This document shows positions 36,619 to 48,334 of a DNA stretch of 64,000 nt, in pieces (position 1 is the first letter of the stretch; every line of letters begins with the position of its first letter). Location: assembly GCF_008728515.1 (NCBI RefSeq), contig NW_022167319.1:216001-280000 (forward strand), written 5' to 3'. The translations under genes were made by a program, and so were the position numbers. Source of the stretch: Papio anubis. Its lineage: Eukaryota > Chordata > Mammalia > Primates > Cercopithecidae. The notes under the pieces were generated by a model, which saw nothing but the letters and a program-made list of their open reading frames with translations, was not told where the DNA came from and did no database searches.

Positions 36619-38446
36619 CTGTAATTTAAATGCAGTTTTAAAATGTCCTGTCTAATGCTGAAAATGCAGTGTTGCAGTCTCCACTGTGATTGCATTAGTG
36701 TCTTTCTCTTTAGATCTGATAATGCTTGCTTTATTAATCGGTGCTCCAATGTTGAGTGAATATGTTTAGAATTGTTATATCCTGATAAAACTGATCATTT
36801 TATCATTTTATAATGTGCTTCTCTCCTTACCATTTTTGACTTACATTTTTTTAAAATCTGATTAAATATAGCTACTCCTGCATGCTTTTGGTCTCCATTT
36901 GCATGGAAATATCTTTTTCCATCTCTTTACTTTCAGTCTTACATGTGTCATTACAAGTGAGATGAGTTTCTTGTAGGTAGCATATAGTTGGGTCATGATT
37001 TTGAATCCATTCAGCCACTTTACCTCTTAACTGGAAAGCTGTAATCCATTTACAATATTATTATACATGAGAGCTTATTTCTGTGATTTTATTATTTCTG
37101 GTTGTTTTGTATATCATGAGCTGGTGTTGGCAGCTGATGCAATGGGCTGGGTTGGGCCAGTCCCCAGGCCCACAGGTGGCATATTAGGTGGGTGCCCACT
37201 GTGGTGGTAGCAGCAGGTTCAACAGGACTGACATCAGGCCCCCAGGAGTCCTCAGATGTCAACAATGGTGGACTCAGCTGGGCAGTCCCCAGGTCCCTGA
37301 ATGGCATGCTTGGACACAGGATGTGGAGCCAGGCTGAGTGGACCTGTTCTCAAGCCTCCTAGTGGTGTGTGCAGGTGCTGACTGTGGCAGGCAGGGGAAG
37401 GGTGATCCTCAGGCTTATAGCAGGATGCTTGTGGTGGTGGTGGCGGGGCAGTGGCTACACTGCAGCTCTGATACTGTAGAGGGCAAGGTTGTTTTCAGTT
37501 GCAGCAGCCACACCCAGGAGACTATGAGCCTGCGCTTCACTCGTGCATCGGCCCTGGTTGCAGCAGCCTGCATCAGGCCACCGCAGGCAGTGGAGTTTGT
37601 CCTCGGGGCACACGAAAATGCGTGCCACCTCTACTACTGGGGCAGCAAGGTCTTTGCCAATGGCTGGGCACTTCAGCCCTGTAGGGAGCAGCCAGCTGTG
37701 GTGGTGGCTATTGGGTGGTGAACATCAATGAGGTTCTAGAGATGTGGAGATGCAAGGGCTGTAGGGCCTCTCGGCAGGATGCAATTTGGTGGGGGCTAAG
37801 CTCTCAATATGCTGCCTTGCTGTAGCTGCTTAGGGCTTTGGGTGGGGAGATAGTGTAAGCTCTCTCTCTGGAGCAGTGATCTTTTGTGGTCTCCAGGCAG
37901 CTCCCTATGTTAGTCTTGGGGTCTGCGAGGGTCTAGAGGCTTTCCTGAGGCTAGGATGCAGGAGTCTGGTGAGAATGTGGACTTCTGGGAGTCACTCTAA
38001 CCTTTCCAGGCCCCCAGAAGATCCTGGCCCAGTAGGCTGCCTTGCTTCCCTCTCCTCCCTTAAGTGTTTCCTGTCCTTTCTCTGTTTAATTCCTAAGTTC
38101 TCTCTTGAATGATCTGGCTGAGGTGTTATCTCCTCACTATTGTGGCTCTCTGTGGAGGAGCTGAGTACCAGATGTCTCTAGTCAGCCAAGTTGAAGCCCC
38201 TCCTCTGTAATGTTTTACAAATAAGATGAAAGACTCACAATCTGCAAACATTTAATCCTACCTTAAGTACAAAGCCCTTACAAATGCAAAAAAAAAAAAA
38301 AAATCAAAGATTACAAGTCAATTTCTTTCTGCATACAGTAATAGCTGAAATGTAGACAGATCAACTTCAGAAAAAATACACAGAAAAACATACCACTTTA
38401 ATAAGACAAAACTGCAAATTAAATCAATAGAAATTAGGTAGATCCA

Positions 38447-38452
38447 TTTATT
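38447..38452 (-). terminator. ARPP19: Candidate ARPP19 distal polyadenylation signal
   Basis: The plus strand reads TTTATT, so the minus strand has AATAAA at 38452-38447. It lies about 240 bases before the L1 remnant that begins at 38205, near the right edge of the unique sequence, and fits the expected gene length. Cleavage would be near 38.42 kb. Other AATAAA copies occur within the 3'UTR, so this is a candidate only. Confidence 0.35.
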
Positions 38453-39261
38453 TTTTAAATACAAGTATAATTTTGGAAGGGGTATTTGACAAATTCAGCA
38501 TTAACTGCCAACTCTATAGACATGTTTAACAAAAAACAAAACAAAAAAACAAAACAAGGCATTTACTCTTGGCCCTTTCAGTACAGGCGAAGTGTCCGAC
38601 TGCATCACAAGTGCTAGTGATGCAGTAATAGATCCAAGGGCATAATATTAAATGTTTTTTTCGACTGCGATTTAGTTGAAAAATAACATAATACAAACAT
38701 ATATTAATAGCTATCAAGACCACCAGTGATCTGCAGAATACCTAGAGGCCTACCTACTTAGAAGGTTGAAACTTAGTAAAACTGTATTCAAGTCACTGTT
38801 TTTATTCTTAGATTAACAATGACAGAATGAGATATCTTTGATTCCAACTTTATAAGGTGTGATGGGGAATTGAAAGGAGATATTGGGGAAGACTGGCAGT
38901 GTGTGCTGAGTTTGAGTTGGGAATGTGGCTCAAATTAGTCAATATTGATTAGGTTATTGTTCTAGAAAATTTTAAATGTGTCCTAAATTGTGGCATATTG
39001 AAAACAATATTAAGGAACAATGATTCATTAGCCCTAAACACAATTTAATGAGTGCCATCGATGGGCTTAAGAAATAAGCAGGGATGGGGGATGGCGAGGC
39101 AAAATGAGGTGAAAGAGAAAATGGAAAGTGGAAAATATGCTTGAACATTGGAGAATGTGAAAAGGCCACCAAAGAAACTGCTTTAGGTATCACTCAGAAG
39201 TGCTCTTCCCATTGGCTACGTGCTCCTGATCACCCAAACACCAATTTTAGAGCACAGGAGC

Positions 39262-39915
39262 AGTAATCCCCTTTATCTGCAATTTCACTTTCTGTAGTTA
39301 CCCGAGGCAACCTTGGTCCAAAAATATGTGGAAAATTCCAGAAATAAACAATTCATGTATTAAATCACAAGCTGGCTGGGCACTGTGGCACATGCCTATA
39401 ATCCCAGCACTTTGGGAGGCCAAGGCGGGTGGATCACCTGAGGTCAGGAGTTCGAGACCAGCCTGGCCAACATGGTGAAACCCCATCTCTGCTAAAAATA
39501 CAAAAATTAGCTGGGCATGGTAGCAGGCGCCTGTAATCCCAGCTACTTAGGAGACTGAGGCAGGAGAATTGCTTGAACTCAGGAGGTGGAGGTTGCAGTG
39601 AGCTGAGATTGCACCAATGTACTCCAGCCTAGGCAACAGAGTGAGACTCCATCTCAGAAAAGAATAAAATAAATCACAAGTCATCCCGAGTAATGAAATC
39701 TCATGATCTCTTGCTCTGTCCTGCCTGGGATGTGAATCATCCCTTTGTCCTGCTTATCCACACTGTATACTACCTGCCCCTTAGTCGCTTAGTAGCCACC
39801 TTGGTTGTCAGATTGAAAAACATAGTCGATAAAGGGTTCAGTACTATCTGAGGTTTCAGGCATCCACTAGGGGTCTTGGAATGTATCTCTTGCAGATAAG
39901 GGGATACTACTGTAT
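39262..39915. mobile_element. Tigger-type (Tigger2-like) DNA transposon split by an Alu
   Basis: The left part (39262-39370) has CAATTTCACTTTCTGTAGTT and GAAAATTCCAGAAATAAACA. The right part (39667-39915) has ATGTGAATCATCCCTTTGTC and ends GGTTTCAGGCATCCACTAGG followed by CAGATAAGGGGATACTACTG. These follow the Tigger2-like consensus. The Alu at 39371-39666 interrupts it, with AAATCACAAG on both sides as target duplication. It lies in the inferred ARPP19 3'UTR. Confidence 0.7.
39371..39666 (+). repeat. AluS-like in a Tigger element
   Basis: Full-length Alu, opposite in strand to the ARPP19 transcript; AAATCACAAG on both sides. Confidence 0.92.
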
Positions 39916-41689
39916 TACATTTCAGCTTCCATAAAACTTTAGTAATTTGGATTAAGAACACAAACCTGATTTAGTAAAAAGTATCCATAAATATTCAGAG
40001 GTATAGTTTTGTTTCATCAAGTAAAAAGAGCAACTAATTCCAACTGTTGAAGTAGTAACAAGTAAAGGTTTCACCAGGCTTTCCTTGACGGTTAAGACAT
40101 ATTTTTAGGTCATCAGCACAAGATTATTGAATAACTTGTATGCTACAAACATGCTGCTTCCACTCATCAAAACAACCCAATAATCCTTACTATTCCAATT
40201 TGCTGAGAACCATGTCAGATGTTGCGTTCAAGAATGAAATGTTCCTCAAAACTGTTCTATCAAATGTAGTAGCTATTGGACATAAAACAAGTAATTTATT
40301 TCAGACTTGAGTTTTCACGAAGTATTTATCATCAACTTCAGTTTATTCCAACATTAATTTATGATAGGACAGTTATTAAGATTAGCCATTTCTCAGACTG
40401 TAACTTTGAAATAAGAAGAAATGGACAATTAAGCTCACTAGTCAGAATCTTGATTGAAGTGGTGACACAGTAGCTTACAAATGTCTTCAATAAACTGAGC
40501 TTTGAGGCAGAACAAAAAAACCGAAAAATCTAAAACCTCTCTAACCCAAGCACCAATAATGGAGGCTAAGCAATTATATCTACAAATCCGTAACGACAGG
40601 TCTCTCCTAATGAAAAGTCCTGAGATTTAAGCACTGTGACTTACAGAAGGCAGGTTGGCTTAATGAGGAAATTTACTTTTAATAAAAAGACAATCAGCAA
40701 TATTTTATTTTGGGCACTTAGCATTTCACAGATCCTCAATACGTTTTGAGGTAGGTCAAATATTAATAGTGTATTTTACAAACAAAACTCAAGCAGTTGT
40801 TTTGTTACTTGTCCCAAACCACAGGAGCAGTTCTATCATGGTCAGGAATAACACGGTCTGTCTGATCTTTCAGATTAGTCTTTCATGTGTGAATTTAATG
40901 GTAATTACTTGCAAATATTCATGAAAAAACCAAAAGACTAGATATAGAAATTCTACTCTGGGATATTTTAAACTTCTTAAATTGATCCTATAATGAGTAT
41001 ATACTTGCTCTCGTTACAAATATATATATAGCTGATCTTTACAATTACAAATGAGCACAGGAGTGACTGTGTTGCTCTTCTGCCTTTTGGGGTGAAGATA
41101 ATCAGCAAGGAAGATAATCAGCAAGCTTTCCTCAGAGCACTAGGCAGCCTTTAACCGAAGGTGCTATGTTCGAGGCACCATTGAGTATGATTTGGGATCA
41201 TAGGAGAGCAGGTATACTGATGGAACCAGGATTCAGAAAAGATGCCTGGATCCAAAAAGGGGAGGCTCTCTGCAAGTCGAAGACGAAGAGAAAAACAGTA
41301 ACATCTCAAGCTGCTGATCCTGAGTATCATGCTACAGCATTACAACTACTTGTGAGAGGAGCTCCTACAAGAGCAGTAAACTTGTCCCAATAAAGTCTGT
41401 TAAGGTCTTACTAGATAAGCCACAAGTAAAACTAAATTGGTATTTTACTAAAGTGACATCTACAGAAGCAAATATCTAAACATTTTTAATAGGAGTTTTA
41501 CCTGTCATGTAAATTACTCTCATTGTCAAAAGCCTAATTCAATTAGCTTGTCATAATTCCTAAAATAATTTACCAAAATTCAGCTCATTTTGACATAGGT
41601 TCTTGAGCCAGTATTCCGAACTGTTTCATTATGAAGTTCCTTTTATTTAAACAATTGTAGAATATTAGTAATAATACAGGATCAAGAAT

Positions 41690-41790
41690 AGTTAACTTGA
41701 GCCTAGGAGTAAGGTTGCAGTGAGCTATGATTGCAGTACTGCACTAGAGCTGAGGTGACACAGCAAGACCCTATCTTAAAAAAAAAAGAG
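41690..41790 (+). repeat. Alu right-arm fragment
   Basis: Only the end of an Alu is present (GTTGCAGTGAGCTATGATTG to the A-tail). Confidence 0.8.
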
Positions 41791-43090
41791 AGAGGTTAAC
41801 AACTGAGAAATTAGAAGGAAAATGCCATTATTGTGTTATATAAAAGAGTAAGGATATAGACACCTATGCTTCCATATACAACAAACAGCTCAATACCATT
41901 TGAGTCAAAGAACAAAGGGGGAAAAAACAGGTAGCAGGGGGCATGGAATGCAGAGTACTGAAGCCTTTTACTCTAGTGTCTCCAAAATTGAGTGCGGAAG
42001 TAAAAAGTTTCTACATTTAAAAAGTTCATATAAATTACATGAATTGCAACTTTCATAAAAATCAAAATGAAAGGTTCTGCATAGGACAAAAGATATGCCT
42101 AAGCAACATATCGTATTTGCACAAGGCCACTGAATGTCATGGATATTAGTAACAAATGAAAAGCTTAAGTCTATGGCAGATTGAACTAAGATTTCAGTTT
42201 GGTATTCTATAAGCCCGAGATTGTAAACTACTCATTATACAAAAGCTATAATGATTTACAGAGTTTTGTGTAGGAACTCTTGTGCTTCTGGTTGGCACAT
42301 TATCTACTTTTTAAGTATGTGAAATTAATACAGACATTTGTGAGAGGTTGTGCAAAACTACTGTATTTACAAAAATGGCACAAAAGTGAATTCAACAGTC
42401 AATGCACATGCATACTTCATTCACATCTTCAACAACAAAAGGTATTCTAACTCTACAGAACTGAATTATTAGCTTCAATGGCAGCTGTTAAGCACTAGAG
42501 TCACATAAGTTACACCAGAATGGGCAAATATTGCCCAAGTAAAATTCTACTGTTAAAGCTGAAACAGGTTTAAGGCCATTCAAGTTCAAGCACAGAGATA
42601 CAAATCTTTCAGAGCCCCATCTAGTTGTGTTTGAAACATGTGACCTTTCTTCTAACTTGTGGTCTTAAACTTCTGTTTTACAAAATCCAAAAGGTAAATA
42701 CAGAAGAAATCAATACAATAGAGATTATATTAAATAAGAGTAACATACAAAGCTATAATTAAGATGAAGTAATGAAAGCCAAAACATTAAAATTTTAAAA
42801 CTTGCTTGTTACTTGTTAGAACCAGTACTACACTAGGAGTTAGGTAATATATACAATTTTTTTCAAGTAGTTTACTTATGTTGCTCTAACATGTCCTCTT
42901 CACCAGTGCACTGTTAAACTAATCAAAAACTCTACACATGTATATTCTACAATAGCAGCACACACTACTGCTACCTGCAAAGCTGTCAGTCTCAAATTAC
43001 TTAGTGAATGAAAGGAAATAAAAAGTAGATAAGTAACATATTAAGGAGAAATAATGGGAATTAGCAGATTCATGCAGTTCAGCCTTTTAA

Positions 43091-43261
43091 TCAGCCAGCC
43101 AGCTTGCTAGCAACAAGGGATGGTTTCCGTTGAGGAAGGTCCTGTGGAGTGGGAATGTGGTCACCAGTGACCTCCGTCTTATCTGGAGCTGCAGCAGGAA
43201 GTTGCTTGTTCTTCATTTTTGCTTTAGCCATGTTGTAATCCCCAGAATCAAAATATTTTTG
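43091..43261 (-). CDS. ARPP19: ARPP19 last coding exon (residues 57-112 and stop)
   Basis: On the minus strand a splice acceptor (ttacttatag at about 43271-43262) precedes 171 bases coding residues 57-112 and a TGA at 43093-43091. The exon begins QKYFDSGDYNMAK. FDSGDY is the core of the endosulfine family: Ser62 in it is phosphorylated by Greatwall (MASTL), after which the protein binds and inhibits PP2A-B55 so that CDK1 substrates stay phosphorylated in mitosis. The C-terminus reads DLPQRKPSLVASKLAG, with the PKA site at Ser104 (RKPS). The paralogue ENSA differs in both termini, and this tail and the MSAEVPEAASAEEQK start fit ARPP19. Residue 79 reads Ala, where I recall Thr in the human protein. 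The exon joins exon 2 in phase 0 and the total is 112 residues, the normal length. Confidence 0.97.
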   Translation of the reverse strand, partial: QKYFDSGDYNMAKAKMKNKQLPAAAPDKTEVTGDHIPTPQDLPQRKPSLVASKLAG

Positions 43262-43446
43262 CTATAAGTAAAAAACAAAGAACAATTCAGATTAGAGCTT
43301 AGCAATTACTGATTTAAGATGTCGATGCAACCCCATACTGTCAGTATAAGGTTGGTCTAAAAAAATTTAAACAGGAATATTAATTAGACGAAATAGTCTC
43401 TGTACTGAGTTCCAGCATAAGTCAACAGCTGAGAAGCCCCCCTTCA

Positions 43447-43786
43447 GACCAGGCACAGTGGCTCATTCTTGAAATCCCAACACTTTGGGAGGCCAAGGCA
43501 GGCGAACCACTTGAGGTCAGGAGTTCCAGGCCAGCCTGGCCAATATGGAAAAACCCCGTTTCTACTAAAAAAAAAAAACAAAAAAACCCCCACAAAAATT
43601 AGCTGGGTGTGGTGGCGCACACCTGTAATTCCAGCTACTCCAGAGGTTGAGGCATGAGAGTCACATGAACCTGGGAGGTGGAGGCTGCAGTGAGCTGAGA
43701 TTACCCCACCGTACTCCATCCAGCCTCGGCAACAGAGTGAGACTGTCTCAAAAAAAAAAAACCAAAAACAAAAACAAACAAAAAAA
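43447..43786 (+). repeat. AluS-like
   Basis: Full-length Alu about 190 bases into the intron upstream of the ARPP19 last exon. Confidence 0.92.
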
Positions 43787-43970
43787 AGAACCTCCCCCTT
43801 CAGGCTTTCTTAAACCATTCTGGTTCTAATAAAGAACGATCAAGACTAATATAATATTAAGCTATTTGGGAAGTCCCAGACTCAGTGAAATAAAAACCTT
43901 TCATTTATTAATGGAACAACCAGGTTGAAACACTTGCTTAAATTATTTTATAAATAAAACACATAATTTG

Positions 43971-44266
43971 GCTGGGCATGGTGGCTCATGCCTGTTATCC
44001 CAGCACTTTGGGAGGCTAAGGCGAGTGGATCACTTGAGGTCAGAGGTCAGGAGTTTGAAACCAGCCCGGCCAACATGGTGAAACCTCAACTCTACTAAAA
44101 ATACAAAAATTAGTTGTGGTGGCGTGTGCCAGTAATCCCAGCTACTCCGGAGGCTGAGACATGAGAATCGCTTGAACCCACCGGGGTGTGGAGGTTGCAG
44201 AGAGCTGAGATTGTGCCACTGCACTCTAGCCTGGGTGACAGAGCAAGACTGTCTCAAAAACAAACT
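43971..44266 (+). repeat. AluS-like
   Basis: Full-length Alu with a short repeat near its start (AGGTCAGAGGTCAGGAG). Confidence 0.92.
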
Positions 44267-44654
44267 CACCTCCCCCATAATTACAGTTATTAAAACTATT
44301 ACTTATAGTTTCTGGTTTTCTGTCATTTAGAGCAAGTGTTTCTGCAAGAATTTAATCATATTTATTTGAACTAGAGCAGTTCACCAAAAATTAAGGTAAA
44401 AATATAAATATTAGAGTAATGAAAGAAATAAACTCACTAGAAATTACTACTTAAAATGCACATCCCTACTCCATACCTCCTCCATTTTTCACATAGAGAC
44501 ACGAAGTATGACAACTGCTTTTTTTAGTTGCCCTTTACCACTAACATGCAAATTGTGATGAGAGCTAAATATCAACCTTAATACAACGAATCTACTTGAC
44601 TTCCAGAGTGAAAACATAAATCTGCCTGGGTTCTGACTAACACCTATCATGCTG

Positions 44655-44800
44655 AGCCCACCTTTACTGAGTGCCTGCTACACGTGAGGCACTATGTGAG
44701 AGCTAGAGTCAGATACAAAGATGGGACAACAGTCAAGTAAATCAACGATCACAAAACTGCCTTAAGTACAAACAGTGCTATATGGTGCTCAAAGAAGGGG
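44655..44800 (+). repeat. L2 3' fragment
   Basis: TTTACTGAGTGCCTGCTACA and GGCACTATGTGAGAGCTAGA fit the L2 tail. Confidence 0.6.
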
Positions 44801-45390
44801 ACTCTAATCTCAGTCTTGGGTTGGCCAAGGAAATAATCCAGGTATGAAACAAGGGCTTGGACAAAGGGTGAAGGGGAAAAAAACATAATATTTATGGAAT
44901 CTTATGCTAATATCTTCAGGGATATTTCATGTGATAAAACAAAATAGCTGGGAACTCACAGCTTAGTATAAGACTGTTGAGTGGCCTGAGGAAAGTCTCA
45001 TTGGCTGCTTTCCTCCACCATTCTTTGATAAGCCAGACCTGGCCTGTGGCCCAAAGGCCTAAGGATAGAAACTGCTTTAATATATTACTGTATATGTACC
45101 ATACAGAACAGTAACAAGGAACCCTGGACCAGGCCTAGCTAAAGCTTTCTGCAGCTTCACTTCTGTATGTTTTAAAACAAGCAGACAGAAAAACCTCAGA
45201 ATTTTGATGCACTGTATTATATTAAAAAGCTACTTCTGAATTTTGTAGCCTCTAGAGGAGAACAAAGCAGCCTGCCAAATTTCTTATTTCGTCAAGAGTA
45301 CATACTGAGAAATTTAACACACATGTAAATTTTAGGCAGATTTCCCCCCAATGTAATAAACCCAGTTTCTAAAGTGAGTAATTTTACAGT

Positions 45391-45474
45391 AAGCAAAAGT
45401 TCATCACAAGGGATCTCATTTAACTGTAGATTAAGCAAAAGTTCATCACAAGGGATCTCATTTAACTGTAGATT
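45391..45474. repeat. Exact 42-bp tandem duplication
   Basis: Bases 45391-45432 are repeated without a mismatch at 45433-45474. The unit starts AAGCAAAAGTTCATC and ends AACTGTAGATT. It is not a simple-sequence or transposon unit that I recognise and lies in an ARPP19 intron. Confidence 0.95.
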
Positions 45475-46689
45475 AGGCTACTCTGTTTGGGGGAAAGGAA
45501 TTAAATTTAGTGTGACTAGAGATAAAACTAAAATCAATGCTTGACAATTAGAATTGCCTAAAAAGGAAAAGTTTACTGCAAAAGGCAGCAAATAATCAAA
45601 CAGAGATTCAGCTAAGACAATAATACAACAAAGATGTCAGAGAAAGAAGTTAATGCTTTAAGATAGAGAAGTGAACTAAATTAATGTTTCTCAAACTGGG
45701 ATCCACAGATAACAATGATGATCATATCAGCTGTCTTTAACAATCTCTAAATTTCATGAGTTTGTAACGAAAACATTTAAAAATTAATTATGATCTAGAT
45801 GACAATCTTATAAAAGCCTTCTCTCACCCAAATTTACAGGCCATACTTACATTGGCATTTACAACTACACTGACACTAAGTCATCACCTAAACTGATAAT
45901 GTTCAACTTTAAAGCCATGTTTCTTACAACTGGATGCTCTCTTTTCTTGGGACTTCACAACCCCTACAAATATGAAAAAACAAAACAAAAAACAAAAAGA
46001 AATAAAAAGTGTAAAAATGGGCTACACAGCTTCTATTATCCCTCCCAGTTCTGATTATCTATGTAGTCATGCATACATGGTCATATTGTTAAAAGCCTAA
46101 TAATAACATTAACCTCATAATAACATTAATGAGTACAACACAGGAAGAGACCTATTATAATCATCATCATATCTAATCAAACCTTCTCAAATTAAGAAGC
46201 TACTTAAAGATACTAAGGTAATTTGTCAAGTTTGCTAACTAGTGACAGAGGAAAATTAAAACCCAGACCCTGTGATCCAGAGTTTTAAAAAAATCAAAAC
46301 TTCATATAAAGAACTTATTCACTGACATTCTGTTATAATACAGAATCATTAAAGAGCTCACTTCTCAATTTCTATCTACTTATTTCTTGATTCAGTGGCA
46401 TTTTCTTCATTCTCAACTATTTATATCTACAACACCAACTCCAAGATACAATGTATATGAAATCTGACTTAAAGATACTTAAAAAGTAATAAATAATTGA
46501 AGCTAGAGAAAAATTAAAATGACAACTGCCCAAATACTGGAAGAAAGCCTATTAGTCAAGGTTATGCTGGAGATGAGCAAAGAAAACACTTCCTAAACAT
46601 TAATAATCAAGTCAAAATAATTTAATAGCCAAAGATTAATTTATCTCATAACTAAAAACACAGCTGTCATTCTACTTTTTCTATTTATC

Positions 46690-47360
46690 CCATACATTAT
46701 GATCTTTATGTTCTAAAATAACCACATAATACTCTATTTTACTGACTTCAACTTATTTAATCATTTCTCTGCTGTTGAATAGTGGGGTGCTGCTACTAAT
46801 TATAGTTATAAGCTATAAGGAGGATCTTCCAAGTTGGAAGACTTTTTCCTTGTACTGAATTATACCCTTAGATTTAATAAGACATTATTGATTTGAAGAA
46901 CATTTTTATAAACCTTAATCCATACCCCGTTCTGAAACGAGTAATAATTTTTAATGTTTAAACACAACAAAGAGCGTATTAGTTTCATTCAACTTCAACC
47001 TTAGCAACAGGTATTATTTTAAACATTTTTGTAATTTAGTTATATAAATACTATGATGTAATTTGCATTTCATTGATTTTCTATAATGTATAAACATTTT
47101 TCTGTTTATTGTATTTCCTGTTAAAATCCTTTATCCAGGAGCACCTTAAGTGTTTTTCTTGTATACTTAAAAGTTCCCTTTTGTATATTTAAAAGTTTTT
47201 GTATGTATTTTAGATATTAACTATCATTTTCGTAATAACTTCCCTACTTGATTGTATATTTCATGGTACAGGAGTTTTACATCTTTATAAATTTGGTGTA
47301 ATTATTTCTTGTCATCCTACTATTTCAAAGCTCTGAATGTTATTCTTTTATGTAAGATTA
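46690..47360 (+). mobile_element. Possible diverged L1ME sequence
   Basis: Wording such as TCATTTCTCTGCTGTTGAAT, TTTGCATTTCATTGATTTTC and TTTTAGATATTAACTATCA resembles the L1ME 3' region. Weak call. Confidence 0.35.
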
Positions 47361-47879
47361 AAAATACCATTCTATTTTTTGCCACTTTAAAACAATCCAT
47401 ATGTAACTAGAGCTAATACACACACACATGTTTTTTAAGCAAGCAGCCAATACCAGTATATGAATGTATTTAAGGAGAAACATGATTTAGCATCTCATTC
47501 AACAATTCTCTTCCGTAAGTAATATTTCATCCTTCCCTGTATAGTAAATAATTTGAATATGCTTAAGCTGAAGATGGAACTAATTTTTTATGGCAAAGGA
47601 AGGGGTCACAGGACAATACTCTTAGGGAACAAACAGGTCAACATTATCTCAATCTCGTTATTGAGAAAAAATGGTATCTACCTCACAAAAAACATGGCAA
47701 GAATTTGAAAATAATATCTTCAGTAATTTGAACTATGAAAACGAAAATGTTTAAATTGTATTAGAGTAAATCTGACTGTGAAACATATTACATAAAGGAG
47801 ACAGCTGTGCTTTTATAAGTGATCATTTCATCCAAATAAGTATTTTAAGCTTTTGAATGTTGTGTGGGAATCATCTGCA

Positions 47880-48150
47880 AAAAAGATGTAAATTTCAAAA
47901 TATGGACAGAAGGATAAACACCAGCTTCTGGATAGTGGTTGCTTTTGGAGAGATAAGGGAAAGGGCTCATATTTACATATAGGGCAGGTTTCAACTATAT
48001 CTACAACATTTTCTTTCTTAAGAAAGATAAAACTGAAACCAACATGGCAAAATATAAACATTAAATCTGGGAAGGGGTACATGGGTTCTGTTATATCTGC
48101 ACTATTTCTACATGCTTTAAATAGTTTATTATTAAAAATGCTAAAGAGTG
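47880..48150 (+). mobile_element. Possible L1M 3' sequence
   Basis: TGGATAGTGGTTGCTTTTGG, ATGGCAAAATATAAACATTA and CTGGGAAGGGGTACATGGGT resemble L1M tails. Confidence 0.4.
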
Positions 48151-48334
48151 GTACATTCTCATAATGCTTATTTATAAACTGCAAAATATTGGAAAAACCC
48201 ATTACAGATACATATACATACATGTACATACCTGATAAAGTACAACGCTATATGCACAGATATTCATTTCACAATCTGTCAGCATACTGAGTTCGTAGGG
48301 CTTAAGTATTTGGAAATTACCCATGAGAACTTAC

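Larger units (their letters stand above)
35200..38205 (-). mobile_element. Old L1, 5' part, rearranged and split by Alus
   Basis: 35200-35388, 35978-36317 and 36619-37110 match minus-strand L1 ORF2 (wording CTTGTAGGTAGCATATAGTTG, TTTCCACTGTATTTTTGC, CACTGTGGTCTGAAAAGATA). From about 37110 the sequence turns GC-rich and ends CAGATGTCTCTAGTCAGCCA-AGTTGAAGCCCC near 38205, which looks like an L1 5' end. ORF1 is missing between the two parts, suggesting an internal deletion. Four Alus are inserted. Confidence 0.7.
20450..38440. other. Intergenic region between the MYO5A promoter and the ARPP19 3' end
   Basis: I find no exon or RNA gene here. The region is a patchwork of Alu, MaLR LTR, L1, L2 and DNA transposon remnants listed individually. 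Stretches with nothing recognised are 20450-21830 (GTT run at 21067-21090, short TG run near 21210-21228), 22134-22460, 23261-23854, 24158-24605, 26505-27261, 28020-28865 (short CAG run at 28731-28746), 29190-29690, 30074-30230, 33063-33465 and 33762-34566. The last of these contains the unique source sequence of the templated insertion reported in findings. Confidence 0.7.
38440..43090 (-). other. ARPP19: Probable ARPP19 3'UTR
   Basis: Downstream of the TGA the minus strand runs about 4.6 kb to the nearest plausible polyadenylation signal beyond the repeats. The part from 39930 to 43090 is free of transposons apart from a short Alu fragment at 41690-41790, and is AT-rich, as expected for a long 3'UTR. 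A Tigger-type transposon with a nested Alu lies at 39262-39915. From memory the human gene spans about 22 kb, which would put its 3' end close to 38.4 kb here; this is inference. Nearer signals (TTTATT on the plus strand, for example near 40293, 40340, 40700 and 41644) may give shorter forms. Confidence 0.6.
43262..48334 (-). other. ARPP19: ARPP19 intron between coding exons 2 and 3
   Basis: A 5.07-kb intron with consensus ends. It holds two plus-strand Alus (43447-43786 and 43971-44266), L2-like sequence (44655-44800), an exact 42-bp tandem duplication (45391-45474) and diverged L1M-like sequence (46690-47360 and 47880-48150). I recognise nothing in 44270-44650, 44800-45390, 45475-46690 and 47360-47880. 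Confidence 0.9.

Noticed and set aside
37092..38112. Frames of 60-127 codons in the GC-rich block
   Set aside because: The block looks like the 5' part of an L1 element; no conserved protein pattern was seen.
47828..48229. 133-codon minus-strand frame near ARPP19 exon 2
   Set aside because: It overlaps old L1M-like sequence and intron DNA; no domain or splice support.
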